A stretch of DNA of 64,000 bases from Sulfodiicoccus acidiphilus (GCF_003967175.1 NZ_AP018553.1:620001-684000), one strand, 5' to 3'; shown: positions 19,588 through 29,760, counted from the stretch's first letter. Made by a program: numbers and translations. The notes: a model not told the origin generated them from the letters alone.

Positions 19588-21159
19588 TCAGTACTCCCCT
19601 TTTCTCCTAATGAGAGTTACGCCGCTCCTGTACCCCCAGAAGTAGAATGCTATACTGACGATTACGAACACTACGTTGTCTATGGGGAATGGAAGGTAAC
19701 CCTGCCCTCCGAAGTAGGAGCTACTGCTGTAGGATATGGCCAGTATCGCCAGCATGTATATGGGGAGCCAGAGACCGTACTTCAGTTCTTCCTTACTCAC
19801 GCCCTTGTATCTGGCATAGAACACTAGGAAGGGGAGGCCTAGAAACACGGTAGTGAGCAGAATAGAGGTGGCCTGCCACCCGGACCAGAATATCATCAGG
19901 CTAGACACTACGAACGCTATAGGTGCAAGTACCTTAGCGGCCGGTAACCTATAAGGCCTTGGCGTGTCTGGATTTGTCTGCCTTAATACAGCGAGGCTGA
20001 CAGCACCTGGAGCGTAGGCGAAGAGCAGTCCGTCTACGACTAGGCTGAAGATGGACGAGAACGAAGGAAATAGAGCCAAGAAGACTATAGAAACCACTAA
20101 GGAAAGAGTCGTAGCAGCTATGGGTATCCCCTTACTGCTCATCCTTGTGAGGAACCTGGGGAAAACGTTGTCGTACTTGGAGAGCGCGTAGGCCACCCTC
20201 GAAGCCCCTCCGAAGTATATGAGGCCGTCCTTAAAGGACGCTATGATGGCTAGGATAAGAGCAGATATGCCTATAGCCATCAGTCCAAGGGCGTCAGAGG
20301 CAGAGACGTATGGGTAGGGAAGAGAGTTCAACCCAGACCAGTCCCCTGGCTTAAGACCCAGATACGACCAATTCAAAGTGCCAGCGAAAACCAGACTCTC
20401 CAAGATGTAGACAACGAAGACTATTAGGAGAGTAGCCAGGATCGCTCGAGGAACAGTTCTACCTGGATCCTTGAGTTCCTCAGCGTAGTCTATGGGTTGC
20501 CTGAACCCTCCGTAACCATATATCGTAGCAGAAGTGGCCAAGAAAACGCCAGTCACTCCGAAAGGTACGAAGCCACCCCAGCTGGGTTGACTTAGGTAAC
20601 TGCCGTGGAAATGGATCCCCAAGGCGACTATGAGGAGAGCTAAGAGTCCTAGGGTAAGTATAGTCAAGCCGTTGTTCACCTCCGCCAAGCGCCTTATTCT
20701 CAATATATTGATGATGTATACTAGCAATATCCCGACCCCCGTTACACCTATACCTAACGGGGTGAGTGTTTGGTTGGCGTATAGTGAAGGGAAGAAATAA
20801 CTCAAATACTCCACGAGGGCAATAATAATAGAAGCAGACGCTAGGGTGTAACCTATGTAGGCTCCCCAGCCGTTAAGTACCCCGACTAAGGGTCCGTTGC
20901 TCTTGTAGGGGAAGTAACCCACACCTCCGGCCTTCGGCCACGTGGTACCCAACTCTACGTACACGAGGGCGACAGGGAATATCATTAGGAGGGCGATTAT
21001 CCACCCGAGTATTCCAGCAGGTCCTCCAGATGCGAGAACCGAGACTGGAGTGAACGCTACAGCTGGGCCCAAGATCGCTCCTGTAGCTAAGAACACCACT
21101 GACCAGAAGCCTATTTCTTTCCTGAACTCGGCTTTTCTCTCCTCAGCCAAATCAACCAC
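19588..21159 (-). CDS. APC-family amino-acid/polyamine permease
   Basis: Carrier of 523 residues with about twelve membrane helices. Helix 1 has the glycine-rich FLATGAILGPAVAF substrate-binding break, and IYGYGGFRQPIDYAEELKDPGR is the conserved loop of the family. Starts with GTG 21159. It is transcribed away from the aminotransferase gene and toward the binding-protein gene, separated from the latter by 38 bases. Substrate unknown; the adjacent aminotransferase makes an amino acid plausible. Confidence 0.85.
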   Translation of the reverse strand: MVDLAEERKAEFRKEIGFWSVVFLATGAILGPAVAFTPVSVLASGGPAGILGWIIALLMIFPVALVYVELGTTWPKAGGVGYFPYKSNGPLVGVLNGWGAYIGYTLASASIIIALVEYLSYFFPSLYANQTLTPLGIGVTGVGILLVYIINILRIRRLAEVNNGLTILTLGLLALLIVALGIHFHGSYLSQPSWGGFVPFGVTGVFLATSATIYGYGGFRQPIDYAEELKDPGRTVPRAILATLLIVFVVYILESLVFAGTLNWSYLGLKPGDWSGLNSLPYPYVSASDALGLMAIGISALILAIIASFKDGLIYFGGASRVAYALSKYDNVFPRFLTRMSSKGIPIAATTLSLVVSIVFLALFPSFSSIFSLVVDGLLFAYAPGAVSLAVLRQTNPDTPRPYRLPAAKVLAPIAFVVSSLMIFWSGWQATSILLTTVFLGLPFLVFYARYKGVSKEELKYGLWLPIYMLAILAISYSSSSYFGGQGYLPFPIDNVVFVIVSIAFYFWGYRSGVTLIRRKGEY

Positions 21160-21294
21160 CAGTCAATCTGTTTGGTGTGGAAAAAACACTCAACATTTCC
21201 CTTTTTTCTTTAAGTGTCATGAACACAATAATGCCATTATTTCACTATCTTATATATCTTCATGAGGGGCGATGGATCCGTAGCACAGTGGGAC

Positions 21295-21304
21295 TTTTAT
21301 ATTT
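21295..21304 (+). promoter_or_regulatory. TATA box of the aminotransferase gene
   Basis: TTTTATATTT centred about 24 nt before ATG 21323; no Shine-Dalgarno sequence precedes the ATG, so a leaderless mRNA is expected. Confidence 0.65.
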
Positions 21305-21322
21305 AGGTTTTTAACTTCGCTT

Positions 21323-22510
21323 ATGGACTTTCCGAAACTCCTGACGGACGTTCCCAAAAAGGTGGAGAACAAGGACTTAGACAACATCCTGGCCTACACT
21401 GTCAGGCAGGAAGTCATCAACTTAGCTGGTGGACTACCAGATCCCTCTGTGTTCCCTCACGAGCAACTGAGGGATATAGCGGAGAGGGTCCTCAAGGAGA
21501 ACTTCGACAAAGCACTCCAATACTCTCCCGCAACGGGAGTTCCAGAGTTCAAGAAGGAGATCGTGTCTTACCTTTCTAGGGGACTCGGGATCACCGGGAT
21601 CACTGAGGACCAAATCCTCGTCTCCTCTGGTTCGCAAGAGGCGCTCTTCGCACTAGCGATGACGACAGTAAGCCCTGGTGACTACGTCTTTACAGAGAAC
21701 CCTACTTACTACGTAGCGGTGAGTGTGTTTAGGGCCTTCGACTCGGTTCTCTCGGGAGCACCAATAGTGAAAGGTCAATTGAACGTGGACCTGTTAGAGG
21801 GGAAGGTCAAGGAGACCCCACCAGAGAGAAGGAAGTTAGTTTATGTCATGCCGAATGCCCAGAACCCCACAGGTGCGTCCATGTCAGAAGAAACGAAGAA
21901 ACACCTCCTAGAGGTGGCTGAGAGGTACGATCTGACGATCGTGGAAGACGATCCCTATAGTTTGATAAACTACGAAGGAAAGACTCCAAGGCCCCTGAAG
22001 GCGATGGACAAGGAAAACAGAGTGATCTACATGTCGACCATGAGCAAGGTTCTGGCCCCAGGTCTTAGGTTGGGTTGGATGGTGGCAGACCCTTACCTCG
22101 TCAAAGCAGTCACCAACGTGAAGCAGGTGATAGATCTCAACACTAACACCCTGTCCCAATACGTGGCTGCGTACGCCCTCAAGTCTAGAGTAATAGAGAA
22201 CAACTTGGAGAATGTGAGGCGTGTTTACACGTCGAAGAGGAACGCCATGGTGGACGAGTTGAGCGAGGTGTTCAAGGACAAGGTGGAATTCGTGAAGCCC
22301 GAAAGTGGTATGTTCGTCTTCGCCTTATTTAAGGGGGTGAACACTAGAACCGCTCTGGAAAAGGCCATAGCTAACTCGGTGCTTTACTTACCTGGAGATT
22401 CCCTATACGTCTCTGATCCTCAATACAATTCTGCCAGACTCAACTTCACTTACCCTAGTGAAGATAAAATAAGGGAGGGAGTGAGGAGGTTGAAAAAGAC
22501 CTTCTACTGA
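21323..22510 (+). CDS. Class I/II PLP-dependent aminotransferase
   Basis: Fold-type I aminotransferase of 395 residues. The PLP lysine is Lys242 in STMSKVLAPGLRLGW, the cofactor-stacking Tyr lies in ENPTYY, NAQNPTG contains the conserved Asn and Asp follows in VEDDPY. The sequence fits the 2-aminoadipate/aromatic/branched-chain (LysN-MocR) subgroup, which accepts several amino acids with 2-oxoglutarate. Its last seven bases overlap the convergent OsmC gene. Substrate range is uncertain. Confidence 0.88.
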   Translation: MDFPKLLTDVPKKVENKDLDNILAYTVRQEVINLAGGLPDPSVFPHEQLRDIAERVLKENFDKALQYSPATGVPEFKKEIVSYLSRGLGITGITEDQILVSSGSQEALFALAMTTVSPGDYVFTENPTYYVAVSVFRAFDSVLSGAPIVKGQLNVDLLEGKVKETPPERRKLVYVMPNAQNPTGASMSEETKKHLLEVAERYDLTIVEDDPYSLINYEGKTPRPLKAMDKENRVIYMSTMSKVLAPGLRLGWMVADPYLVKAVTNVKQVIDLNTNTLSQYVAAYALKSRVIENNLENVRRVYTSKRNAMVDELSEVFKDKVEFVKPESGMFVFALFKGVNTRTALEKAIANSVLYLPGDSLYVSDPQYNSARLNFTYPSEDKIREGVRRLKKTFY

Positions 22511-23004
22511 ACCTGTCTCGTCTCCACATCGATAGGGTTCCTTATGGCGTAGAGGGCCGGACAGCGGGTCGCGGCCTTCTTCACCTGTTCCCTCACGTCC
22601 TTGTCTGCCTCAACCTCTAAGACCAGCTTCCTTATTATAGGGGAATCGGACGGTGCGACTACTGGTCCGACGTCGTAATAGACGTGCCCCTTTATCCTGA
22701 GCCTTTCTAGCTTAACTCCGTCAAGGGCGCACTGAATTGCCAATGTGGAAGCGTAACAGGACATCACCCCGAAGAGTAGGTAGCTGAGGGGCGTAGTGTG
22801 GACTCCCTGCCCTCCAAGTAACTTGGGCTCGTCTGCCGTAACGAGGAACTTGGAGAGGTCGGACCTAAGTTCGGCCACGAACATGGGACTTCCATCTAAT
22901 CTAAACTCTCCCTCTATATGCTTCTCAACCCTGATTCCTCCTTCTTTCTCGGCCTTCCTTTTGGCCTCTAGGACTGCGTCCAAATCTATGTTGTTTACTC
23001 TCAT
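22504..23004 (-). CDS. OsmC-family peroxide/organic hydroperoxide reductase-like protein
   Basis: Cytoplasmic protein of 166 residues. The two redox cysteines of the family are visible at Cys83 (MSCYAST) and Cys148 (TRCPALYAI). Such proteins reduce hydroperoxides with a dithiol donor or act on sulfur compounds. It starts two bases after the cyclase-family gene, so the two form an operon. The N-terminal 30 residues are an extra helical segment before the domain. Confidence 0.85.
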   Translation of the reverse strand: MRVNNIDLDAVLEAKRKAEKEGGIRVEKHIEGEFRLDGSPMFVAELRSDLSKFLVTADEPKLLGGQGVHTTPLSYLLFGVMSCYASTLAIQCALDGVKLERLRIKGHVYYDVGPVVAPSDSPIIRKLVLEVEADKDVREQVKKAATRCPALYAIRNPIDVETRQVQ

Positions 23005-23006
23005 GA

Positions 23007-23657
23007 TTACTCCTCTATGGCCAGCACTCTAGCTGAACTACCACTGGCACCTTGAATCTTCAGGGGCAACGCAGCTACCGTGTACCTCTTACCTTGTTGC
23101 AGTTGATCGAGGCCGTAGAGGTCCTCGATTATGGCAGCTCCGGCCCCTAATAAGAGCTTGTGAACGTGAAAGTCCTTGTGTTCGTAGGGCTCTATACTCA
23201 AAGTGTCAATTCCCACTAGTCTGACCTTGTGGTCCAACAAGAATTGAGCTGCGTCGAGTGTGAGGCCTGGGAAATCGTAGAGGAACTCCCTGGTGAAAGC
23301 CCTCTTCTTGCTCCATCCGGTGTTGAAGAGGATGGTTGCCCCGTCGTACTCTGGCTTCCAGAGCGATTTTATGGCCTCGGCGGTGATTTCCTTACCCCTG
23401 AGCGGAGGGGAGAGACAGTAACCGTCGTTCACCAAAACCGAGAGCTCTAACCTATCAACAGTGGCCCCTCGTTCATCGAAGTGATAAGGAGCGTCCACGT
23501 GTGTGCCTGTGTGGGTAGAGAAAGAGAGAGTCTCTATGCTGTAACCGTCCCGGCTAGCTATCCCTGTTGGTACGATCTCTACAGTTGGATGGGTGGGCCA
23601 GACTGGCATGTGTGGAGCTAAAGTTACACTCAGGTCGAAAATCTTTCTCCTATTCAT
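23007..23657 (-). CDS. Cyclase-family metal-dependent hydrolase (kynurenine formamidase-like)
   Basis: Protein of 216 residues from ATG 23657 (222 from ATG 23675). The metal-binding motif HTGTHVDAPYHF is intact, and FDLSVTLAPHMPVWPTHP is the usual N-terminal strand. The family hydrolyses formamides, lactams or related bonds with a divalent metal. A TATA box TATTTTTATA at 23681-23690 is 28 nt from the inner ATG but only about 10 from the outer one, so the inner start is preferred. It is followed by OsmC in the same operon. Confidence 0.85.
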   Translation of the reverse strand: MNRRKIFDLSVTLAPHMPVWPTHPTVEIVPTGIASRDGYSIETLSFSTHTGTHVDAPYHFDERGATVDRLELSVLVNDGYCLSPPLRGKEITAEAIKSLWKPEYDGATILFNTGWSKKRAFTREFLYDFPGLTLDAAQFLLDHKVRLVGIDTLSIEPYEHKDFHVHKLLLGAGAAIIEDLYGLDQLQQGKRYTVAALPLKIQGASGSSARVLAIEE

Positions 23658-23680
23658 TTTAACCCAGTCCACCATCTTAC

Positions 23681-23690
23681 TATAAAAATA
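23681..23690 (-). promoter_or_regulatory. TATA box of the cyclase-osmC operon
   Basis: Minus-strand TATTTTTATA, 28 nt from ATG 23657; decides between two in-frame starts. Confidence 0.55.
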
Positions 23691-24054
23691 AAAAGGATTT
23701 TGAGCGTCAGCTCTAAGCTTTCAAGGACTTTTTCCTCAGATTTGAATGGAGTTGGGATCCTGACCTAGAGTAGGGCAAGGAGAACGTCTCTCAACCTAAC
23801 TCTGGCGAATAGTCGTAATTGAGTCAGATAGGGGTGAACCTGGCCGTCTTTCTGTTCACTACACCACAGAAAGGAGTTGAGGAGCTTTGATGGTACGTTA
23901 TCAGCGCTAGGGACATCTCTAGTCCAATGTTTCCTCGAGTACTTCCTGGGTTGAACGTGTGAGAAGTAGGTCCCAGGGTATTTAGTGAAGTCGTTTCACG
24001 AGGATTTGAGTATTTCAGGATCATCTAAGTTTTTCTAGACGTCCCTTCCTTCGA
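23691..24054. other. Intergenic stretch without a recognisable gene
   Basis: A 66-codon frame on the minus strand has no family features and lies in a region that shades into the mobile-element remnant at 24055. I see no promoter or RNA motif. Confidence 0.5.
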
Positions 24055-24370
24055 TGTGAACTACCCCGCCCTAACGGACGGGGCATCTCCCGGTGGGGAT
24101 TTCCTGCTTCTCGGAGGAACCTCGATCCCCCTTCACCCACAGCGGAGGTTCCATCGAACGGAACCGTCCTGTGATGCCCCGTGTGGAAGAGAGGTTACGG
24201 GGGGTTTCCTCTCCACGGGCGTGAGTTCCCCCAGTCCCGAGGGTGCGACCCAGCTCTCACAGCCGAGGTCTAAGGAAATTTAGACATGCAAACATAAAAC
24301 GTTTCTATAAGGGGGCCATCCGTCCCCTCCCTTACGGAAGGGGACTTTCGCCCCCTCAACCCCCGTTAAA
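24055..24370 (-). mobile_element. Non-autonomous IS200/IS605-like element (~315 bp)
   Basis: One end has the hairpin CCCCGCCC-taacgg-aCGGGG near 24064-24083. The other end is a module at 24308-24369 (GGGGGCCATCCGTCC, hairpin GTCCCCT/AGGGGAC, then CTTTCGCCCCCTCAACCCCC). Positions 24205-24262 share a long, almost identical stretch with 53876-53943 (TTTCCTCTCCACGGGCGTGA and onward). The 53 kb copy carries a tnpB remnant between these ends; this copy has lost the gene altogether, leaving only the ends. Orientation follows that tnpB. Confidence 0.7.
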
Positions 24371-24726
24371 CTTAGCTCTTTCCCGCCTACCTTTTTCCGT
24401 CTTCGATAGGAACGAGGAGAGTCCCCCGATACGTCCGTGGGTGAGGGATCATTAAGACGTCTACCTTGCCTTAAAGACGCTCCTGAGTTCTCTCGTGAAA
24501 TATGACCCGTTACTACGTTGACTTCTCGTGGATGAAGTCCCCCAGGATCGAGGGCCTGTAGGTGGGCTATGAAGCGTTAATAGACATAGTTTGATGCTAG
24601 GGAAGAGTCGTCCCAGAACTCACAACCGAACGATGATGTTATGAAGCGACCTGGATTTTTATTATTCTAAATCAGATTTATAAAATAAAATTACAGATAC
24701 TTCCTTTAAAAACTATTTAAATAGTA
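24371..24726. other. Intergenic stretch downstream of the ABC ATPase gene
   Basis: No gene is supported. The part next to the ATPase gene (24655-24720) is very A+T-rich, as expected for a transcription end. The remaining sequence is GC-rich and without recognisable motifs. Confidence 0.45.
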
Positions 24727-25719
24727 CTACTCTAACAGTTTGCCTGAAGGGGAATAGCGTAGAAACCTCCTGGGGCGCACCTTGACTTCCTGCCCCTCCA
24801 TAAGTTCTAGCTCCGGGGATGCCACCACCTTGACGGATAATTCCCCTGACCTAACGTGCACTATTGTACTCGATCCTTGGTACTCCAAGGAAGATATCGT
24901 TCCCTTCACACAACCCACACATTCACTGACCAGCTCAGCGTCCTCCGGCCTGAAGGCCACCCACTCGTCAGAGTTCCCTCCAAATACTGAGGAAGGGACG
25001 AGGTTGATCGTTCCCACGAAGCCAGCCACGAAAAGTGTCCTAGGCCTGCGGTAAATCTCGTGAGGTGTTCCCTTCTGTTCCACTAGGCCTCCGTTCATCA
25101 CAACCATCTCGTCTGCTAGGGCCATGGCTTCTGACTGATCGTGTGTCACGTGAAGGACTGTTATTCCAAGCTTACGCTGGAGAGACTTCAGGTAGGACCT
25201 CAACTCGATCCTAAGCTTCGCGTCCAAGTTAGATAGTGGCTCATCTAAGAGAAGTAGCTTAGGCTCCTTGACTATTGCTCTCGCTAGGGCGACCCTCTGT
25301 TGTTGTCCCCCAGAGAGTTGCCTCGGATGTTTGAATAGAAGCTCCCCTATTCCCAAAATCTGAGCCACCTCCTTTACCCTCTTTTCCACTTCCTCCTTCT
25401 TAAGGCCCTTCACCGTTAGTGGAACTGCTATGTTGTCGAAGACGTTGAGGTGAGGGTAAAGGGCGTAGTTCTGAAAGACCAGCCCGACGTTCCTTTTCCA
25501 AGGCGGGTCGTTCGTAATGTCCTCACCATCAAGCACGATTTTCCCGGCATCTACTTTCTCCAAGCCCGCAGTCACTCTGAGGAGCGTGGTCTTGCCTGCC
25601 CCTGAGGGGCCTAGTATGACGTTGTAGGTCGCCCTTTCGAATTCGAGCTGCTCGACGTTAAGTACTACTGCACTCCCGAACTTCTTCACTATTCCCTTGA
25701 AGCTGAGGAAACCGGTCAT
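24727..25719 (-). CDS. MalK-type sugar ABC transporter ATPase
   Basis: ATPase of 330 residues. Walker A GPSGAGKTT is at 37-45, the Q-loop at Gln83, the signature LSGGQ at 135-139, Walker B LLLLDE at 155-160, and the switch His in VTHDQSEA. A C-terminal OB-like domain (from about 235) with AFRPED is the MalK/GlcV regulatory domain. It overlaps the fused permease gene by four bases and is the last gene of the importer operon. Because the second importer at 16519-19549 has no ATPase, this protein may serve both, as MsmK-type shared ATPases do elsewhere (inference). Confidence 0.93.
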   Translation of the reverse strand: MTGFLSFKGIVKKFGSAVVLNVEQLEFERATYNVILGPSGAGKTTLLRVTAGLEKVDAGKIVLDGEDITNDPPWKRNVGLVFQNYALYPHLNVFDNIAVPLTVKGLKKEEVEKRVKEVAQILGIGELLFKHPRQLSGGQQQRVALARAIVKEPKLLLLDEPLSNLDAKLRIELRSYLKSLQRKLGITVLHVTHDQSEAMALADEMVVMNGGLVEQKGTPHEIYRRPRTLFVAGFVGTINLVPSSVFGGNSDEWVAFRPEDAELVSECVGCVKGTISSLEYQGSSTIVHVRSGELSVKVVASPELELMEGQEVKVRPRRFLRYSPSGKLLE

Positions 25720-27464
25720 CCTTTGAAACCACCTACCCTGTAGAGCTTATCGAGTCTGTTCCTCATGAAGTAGAGAAGGATTACCGCGGGGATAAGACTT
25801 ATCATACCAGACGCAGCCAATGCACCATAGTGAACCGACTCGTGACCTAGGGTCGCCCCTATGAATATGGAGAAGGTCTGGGCTCCATAGGGTGAGAGTA
25901 GGTTCATGTTAAACGGAGAGTAACTCAGAACCAATGGGAATATGAGGGCCCCCCAGGAGATCAGGAAAGAGTAGAGGACCGCGACTGCTATGACGTCGGA
26001 GCTGGAGGGGAGTATCATCCTGAAGAAAGCGGTGACCTTGTTCATTCCGTCCACTTGAGCGGCCTCATCGACGTGAGCCGGGAAATTCCTGTAGAAGTTG
26101 TAACACATCCAAATGACCACAGGAAGGACGAAAACGGGGTAGGACAATATGAGAGCCCACCAAGTGTTCACCAAGCCGAGGAAATTCATTATTTCATATA
26201 TTGGAAGCATGAAAATTATGGCTGGCAGAGAGTAGATGAAGAGAACGAAAGTGAGGAAAGCCCTACCTCCGAACCCATATCTCGACATTGCGTAAGCGGC
26301 GGGAGCTCCTATGAGGACGGTAATCATGAGGACACCGGCGGCAGTGATGAGGCTGGAAACGATGTAGGGAAGTCCCTGAGTCAACGCATTGAGGTAGTGA
26401 ACCAAGGTCGGCTGGGAAGTTAAGATCACTGGAGGTATAGAGAACACCTGAGAGTAAGGTTTTATCGACTCCAAAACTAACCACGCCACTGGGAAAAGGA
26501 GGAATAGGAGGTACACGGCCGTCACAGTACCTACGGCCCACCTGGGCGACGAACTGTTGGGGAACTTTACCCCTACCCACTGCCACCTCGACCTTCCCCC
26601 AGATTTTCCTCCACCCAACATGGAGCGAACGAAGAGGTAGGCCAGAGCGGTAGACATACCGCTCATTATGAGTATCAAGACAGCCGCGTATCCTATTATT
26701 CCACCGAAGAACTGCTGGTAGGAGTAGTAGGCGAGGTCTACAGCCGTCATCGGTGGCATCTGCCCCTCGGTCACGAATATGGGATCGAACGTGAAGGTCG
26801 CGAAGATGAGCATGAGAACTAGGGCTGTGAGGATGTTGGGTGCGACGTAAGGTAGATCCACCTGCATGAACTTCCTAATTCCCACCAGGCCGTCCATATT
26901 CGCTGCCTCCTCTATTTCCCGAGGAATGGACTTCAGTCCGGCGTATATCACCAAGGTGGCCAAGGGGAGGCTCTCCCAGACGTCCATTATCACGATCATC
27001 CATATGCTCGTGAACCAATTGAACCTGGCGAAATAGTAGACAGGCCCGTAGAACGGATTCAAGACGAGTTCCCACGAAACGGCTGCCGTCACGAAAGGTA
27101 TGAACGAAGGTAACATGAAGAGGACCAGGAGTAATTTCGAGTCGACCCGCTTCAGTATCGAAGCGAGAGGGAGCGCCAAGGCTACGTCTATGAGAGGTAC
27201 TGTAACCATGTAGATTACGGTGTTAACCAACACTTTTCCTATGAAGGGATCCGTGGTTAAATCGAGGTAGTTGGACAAGCCTGCCCACACGAGGGCTCCT
27301 GTGGTAGTCTCCTTTTGGAAGGTGAGGACTACGTTCCCTACTATGGGGTAAACTGTGAAGACTAGAAAATATACTAGGGCGGGGAGCGCCAAGGCCGCGC
27401 TCCACTTGTCCGCTCTTAGTTTCGTTACAGCACCACCTGCTGCTGTTCTATGTATGTCATCCAC
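25716..27464 (-). CDS. Sugar ABC transporter permease, both halves fused
   Basis: About 583 residues with two MalF/MalG-type domains in one chain, separated by a charged linker (GGGKSGGRSRWQWVGVKF). EAA-type loops are visible in each half (IEEAANMDGLVGIRKFMQVDLP; VDEAAQVDGMNKVTAFFRMILP). The long frame extends into the binding-protein gene and is not real there. In-frame starts are GTG 27464 (overlapping the upstream gene by 40 bases) or TTG 27392; no ATG exists near the expected N-terminus. The domain arrangement matches the fused permease at 16519-18156. Confidence 0.85.
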   Translation of the reverse strand: MDDIHRTAAGGAVTKLRADKWSAALALPALVYFLVFTVYPIVGNVVLTFQKETTTGALVWAGLSNYLDLTTDPFIGKVLVNTVIYMVTVPLIDVALALPLASILKRVDSKLLLVLFMLPSFIPFVTAAVSWELVLNPFYGPVYYFARFNWFTSIWMIVIMDVWESLPLATLVIYAGLKSIPREIEEAANMDGLVGIRKFMQVDLPYVAPNILTALVLMLIFATFTFDPIFVTEGQMPPMTAVDLAYYSYQQFFGGIIGYAAVLILIMSGMSTALAYLFVRSMLGGGKSGGRSRWQWVGVKFPNSSSPRWAVGTVTAVYLLFLLFPVAWLVLESIKPYSQVFSIPPVILTSQPTLVHYLNALTQGLPYIVSSLITAAGVLMITVLIGAPAAYAMSRYGFGGRAFLTFVLFIYSLPAIIFMLPIYEIMNFLGLVNTWWALILSYPVFVLPVVIWMCYNFYRNFPAHVDEAAQVDGMNKVTAFFRMILPSSSDVIAVAVLYSFLISWGALIFPLVLSYSPFNMNLLSPYGAQTFSIFIGATLGHESVHYGALAASGMISLIPAVILLYFMRNRLDKLYRVGGFKG

Positions 27465-28885
27465 TCCTTGGCTGCTGTATTCAAGGCAACAGTGGCATTT
27501 GGTTGAGAGCCAGTTAAGTAATCGTAGACCTGGGTGTTGAACTCGGGAATTAGGGTCTCGGAGAAGGTTGATATCCTTGGCACAACCGCGGCGAGCCGAG
27601 GAGGTATGACAGCGGTCTTCAGGAAGGGCACGAAGGGTCCTAACCAAGATAGGTTGGAGTTCTGGCTAGCCTCAGCTATCCCGGTGTAGGTACCTGGAAT
27701 GTAACCTAGCTGTTGGATCCCCTTCTGGTACTCCTCATTTGAAAGCGCGAAAGCAACGAACTCGGCCGCCACCTTGGGGTCGGGACCGTACGGATTTATC
27801 CCGAGGAAGGTTGGAGCTAGTCCTGTAGTCTGTCCAGGTAGGAGAGCTATTCCGAGGTTCCCTGCTATCTTTGAGACAGAGGAGTTCTCGTATATTGGGA
27901 TGAAGCTGGTCCAAGCTATGAACATTGCGTATTGTCCAGTTAGGGGGAAGTGTTCCTGCTGATCGTAACCTATTGGCTGGACGGTGGGAGACGGCTCGAA
28001 CTGGATTAGCTTCTTCCATATTTGAAGGGCCTGCACTCCAGCAGTGCTGTTGAAGGTTGTGGTCCAAGTCCCGTTTAGGTAGGCAAAGTAGGAGTAGAAG
28101 CCTGGGGGGGCCGGAGTGTAACCTGGGGTGTGATCCTGTTGCTCGTAGTAAGCTATTAGGGGAGCGGCCATGTCTATTATGGCGTGGTGAGAACTATCTG
28201 GTATGAGAAGGGCGTACTGGGCCGCGTGGGTCTGGTTAATGAACGAGGCCAAGTCGTAGAGCTGGGTCCACGACGTGAGGTTCTCCGGACTGAAGGGGAA
28301 CCCGTATTCGGCCTCGAATTCCTTGGCCAGAGTCGCGTTCTCGAATATGCTTTTCTGGTAACCCAAAACGTACCCGAACACGCTATGTATCGGAACTCCA
28401 ACAACCGAAATCACTGAACCGTTTGCTGCGTAGTAGTAGCCTCCGGCTTCCATCTCTGACAGGATTAGGTTGGATCCGTTAATTATCGGATTTGAACCGT
28501 TCATGAATTGCTCCAAGTTCATTAGGTAGGGAGCTAGGTCAGGCGCCTGAGACGGGTAATACATTATTATGGCGGGTTGAGGTGCCTTACCTTTTAGCGC
28601 AGTTAAAGCTGTAGTCACCATGTCACTGAACCCTACGGGTTCCAAGTTGATGTTGACGTTGGGGTGGAGAGCGTGAAAGTCCTTGGCCACAATTGATAGA
28701 TACTGCTGAGTTTCACTTCCGCTGTCCACCATCACGGTCAGTGTGATGGGTTTAGCCACGGCCGCTGTGCGAGAGGCGTAATAGGCGTAACCTCCTCCCG
28801 CGGCCAAGACTACTATAACCACCACTAAAATCGCCACGGTTAGCTTTCCTATCCCCTTCCTCTTGGGGATCGAACTCTTTCTCAC
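27425..28885 (-). CDS. ABC transporter extracellular solute-binding protein (family 1)
   Basis: About 486 residues: a lysine/arginine-rich N-terminus, one membrane anchor (about 14-35), then an extracytoplasmic sugar-binding fold with many Asn-glycosylation sites. The C-terminal YDYLTGSQPNATVALNTAAKEW resembles that of the binding protein at 18161-19549. GTG 28885 is preferred over an upstream ATG because a TATA box is centred 27 nt from it and the extra 31 residues have no export features. It heads the operon binding protein - fused permease - ATPase. Confidence 0.87.
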   Translation of the reverse strand: MRKSSIPKRKGIGKLTVAILVVVIVVLAAGGGYAYYASRTAAVAKPITLTVMVDSGSETQQYLSIVAKDFHALHPNVNINLEPVGFSDMVTTALTALKGKAPQPAIIMYYPSQAPDLAPYLMNLEQFMNGSNPIINGSNLILSEMEAGGYYYAANGSVISVVGVPIHSVFGYVLGYQKSIFENATLAKEFEAEYGFPFSPENLTSWTQLYDLASFINQTHAAQYALLIPDSSHHAIIDMAAPLIAYYEQQDHTPGYTPAPPGFYSYFAYLNGTWTTTFNSTAGVQALQIWKKLIQFEPSPTVQPIGYDQQEHFPLTGQYAMFIAWTSFIPIYENSSVSKIAGNLGIALLPGQTTGLAPTFLGINPYGPDPKVAAEFVAFALSNEEYQKGIQQLGYIPGTYTGIAEASQNSNLSWLGPFVPFLKTAVIPPRLAAVVPRISTFSETLIPEFNTQVYDYLTGSQPNATVALNTAAKEWMTYIEQQQVVL

Positions 28886-28906
28886 ACGTGAATCGTGAAC
28901 TTTAGG

Positions 28907-28918
28907 GGTATAAATATT
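28907..28918 (-). promoter_or_regulatory. TATA box of the sugar-importer operon
   Basis: Minus-strand AATATTTATACC centred about 27 nt before GTG 28885. It overrides the longer ORF start. Confidence 0.65.
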
Positions 28919-29069
28919 ATCATAAGGTTTAACTCCTCTGGGTGATTCGGCTTCCATTGAGCTTGTCCTACAGTTCAACTATTTCTAGTTTCCCTCATTA
29001 GCCAGCGTAACCTCATTAGCCTATATAGATTCCCGCTTTTCCACGCGCTTTCGCGTTTTACAAAAATTG

Positions 29070-29408
<339 letters not shown>

Positions 29409-29730
29409 GGACTACCTCCATTAGTATAGACTTTGCGAGTAACTTCTTCTATTTTCTTACCCGGGCCATCGGAGACATTAGTCACTTTATAGTGGTTATT
29501 GATACAATCAAATCCAACAAGGCTGGTCCAAGGAACAGATGGAAACGATTGAGATCTCCACAAGAGTCTTCTACTTACGAAATTGATCTATTCCACATTC
29601 CATATATTTTTCTCTTCGATGTGTGGTCCCGATTATATCGAGAAGTTCCTCACCAAACTTCCCCTTTCTACATCTCCTCTCACCTAGAGAAGGCCTACGT
29701 TTTTCACGTGCTAATCGAGGAGTATGGTTA

Positions 29731-29738
29731 CTTTTTAC
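29731..29738 (+). promoter_or_regulatory. TATA-like element of the AlkP-family gene
   Basis: CTTTTTAC about 26 nt before GTG 29761. It supports that start over upstream in-frame codons lying in the intergenic region. Confidence 0.45.
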
Positions 29739-29760
29739 TCGGCTCTGTACCCTGTACAAC

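Noticed and set aside
24056-24283. 75-codon ORF sharing a peptide (GFLSTGVSSPSPEGATQLS) with an ORF at 53791-53985
   Set aside because: The match is explained by the shared DNA of two non-autonomous elements; the two ORFs differ elsewhere and lie antisense to the tnpB side, so the peptide conservation is not evidence of a gene.
27465-27647. N-terminal extension of the fused permease upstream of 27464
   Set aside because: It lies wholly inside the binding-protein gene and its residues show no membrane or signal character.
28886-28978. 31-residue N-terminal extension of the binding protein to ATG 28978
   Set aside because: A well-placed TATA box at 28907-28918 lies within it, so transcription should start downstream.
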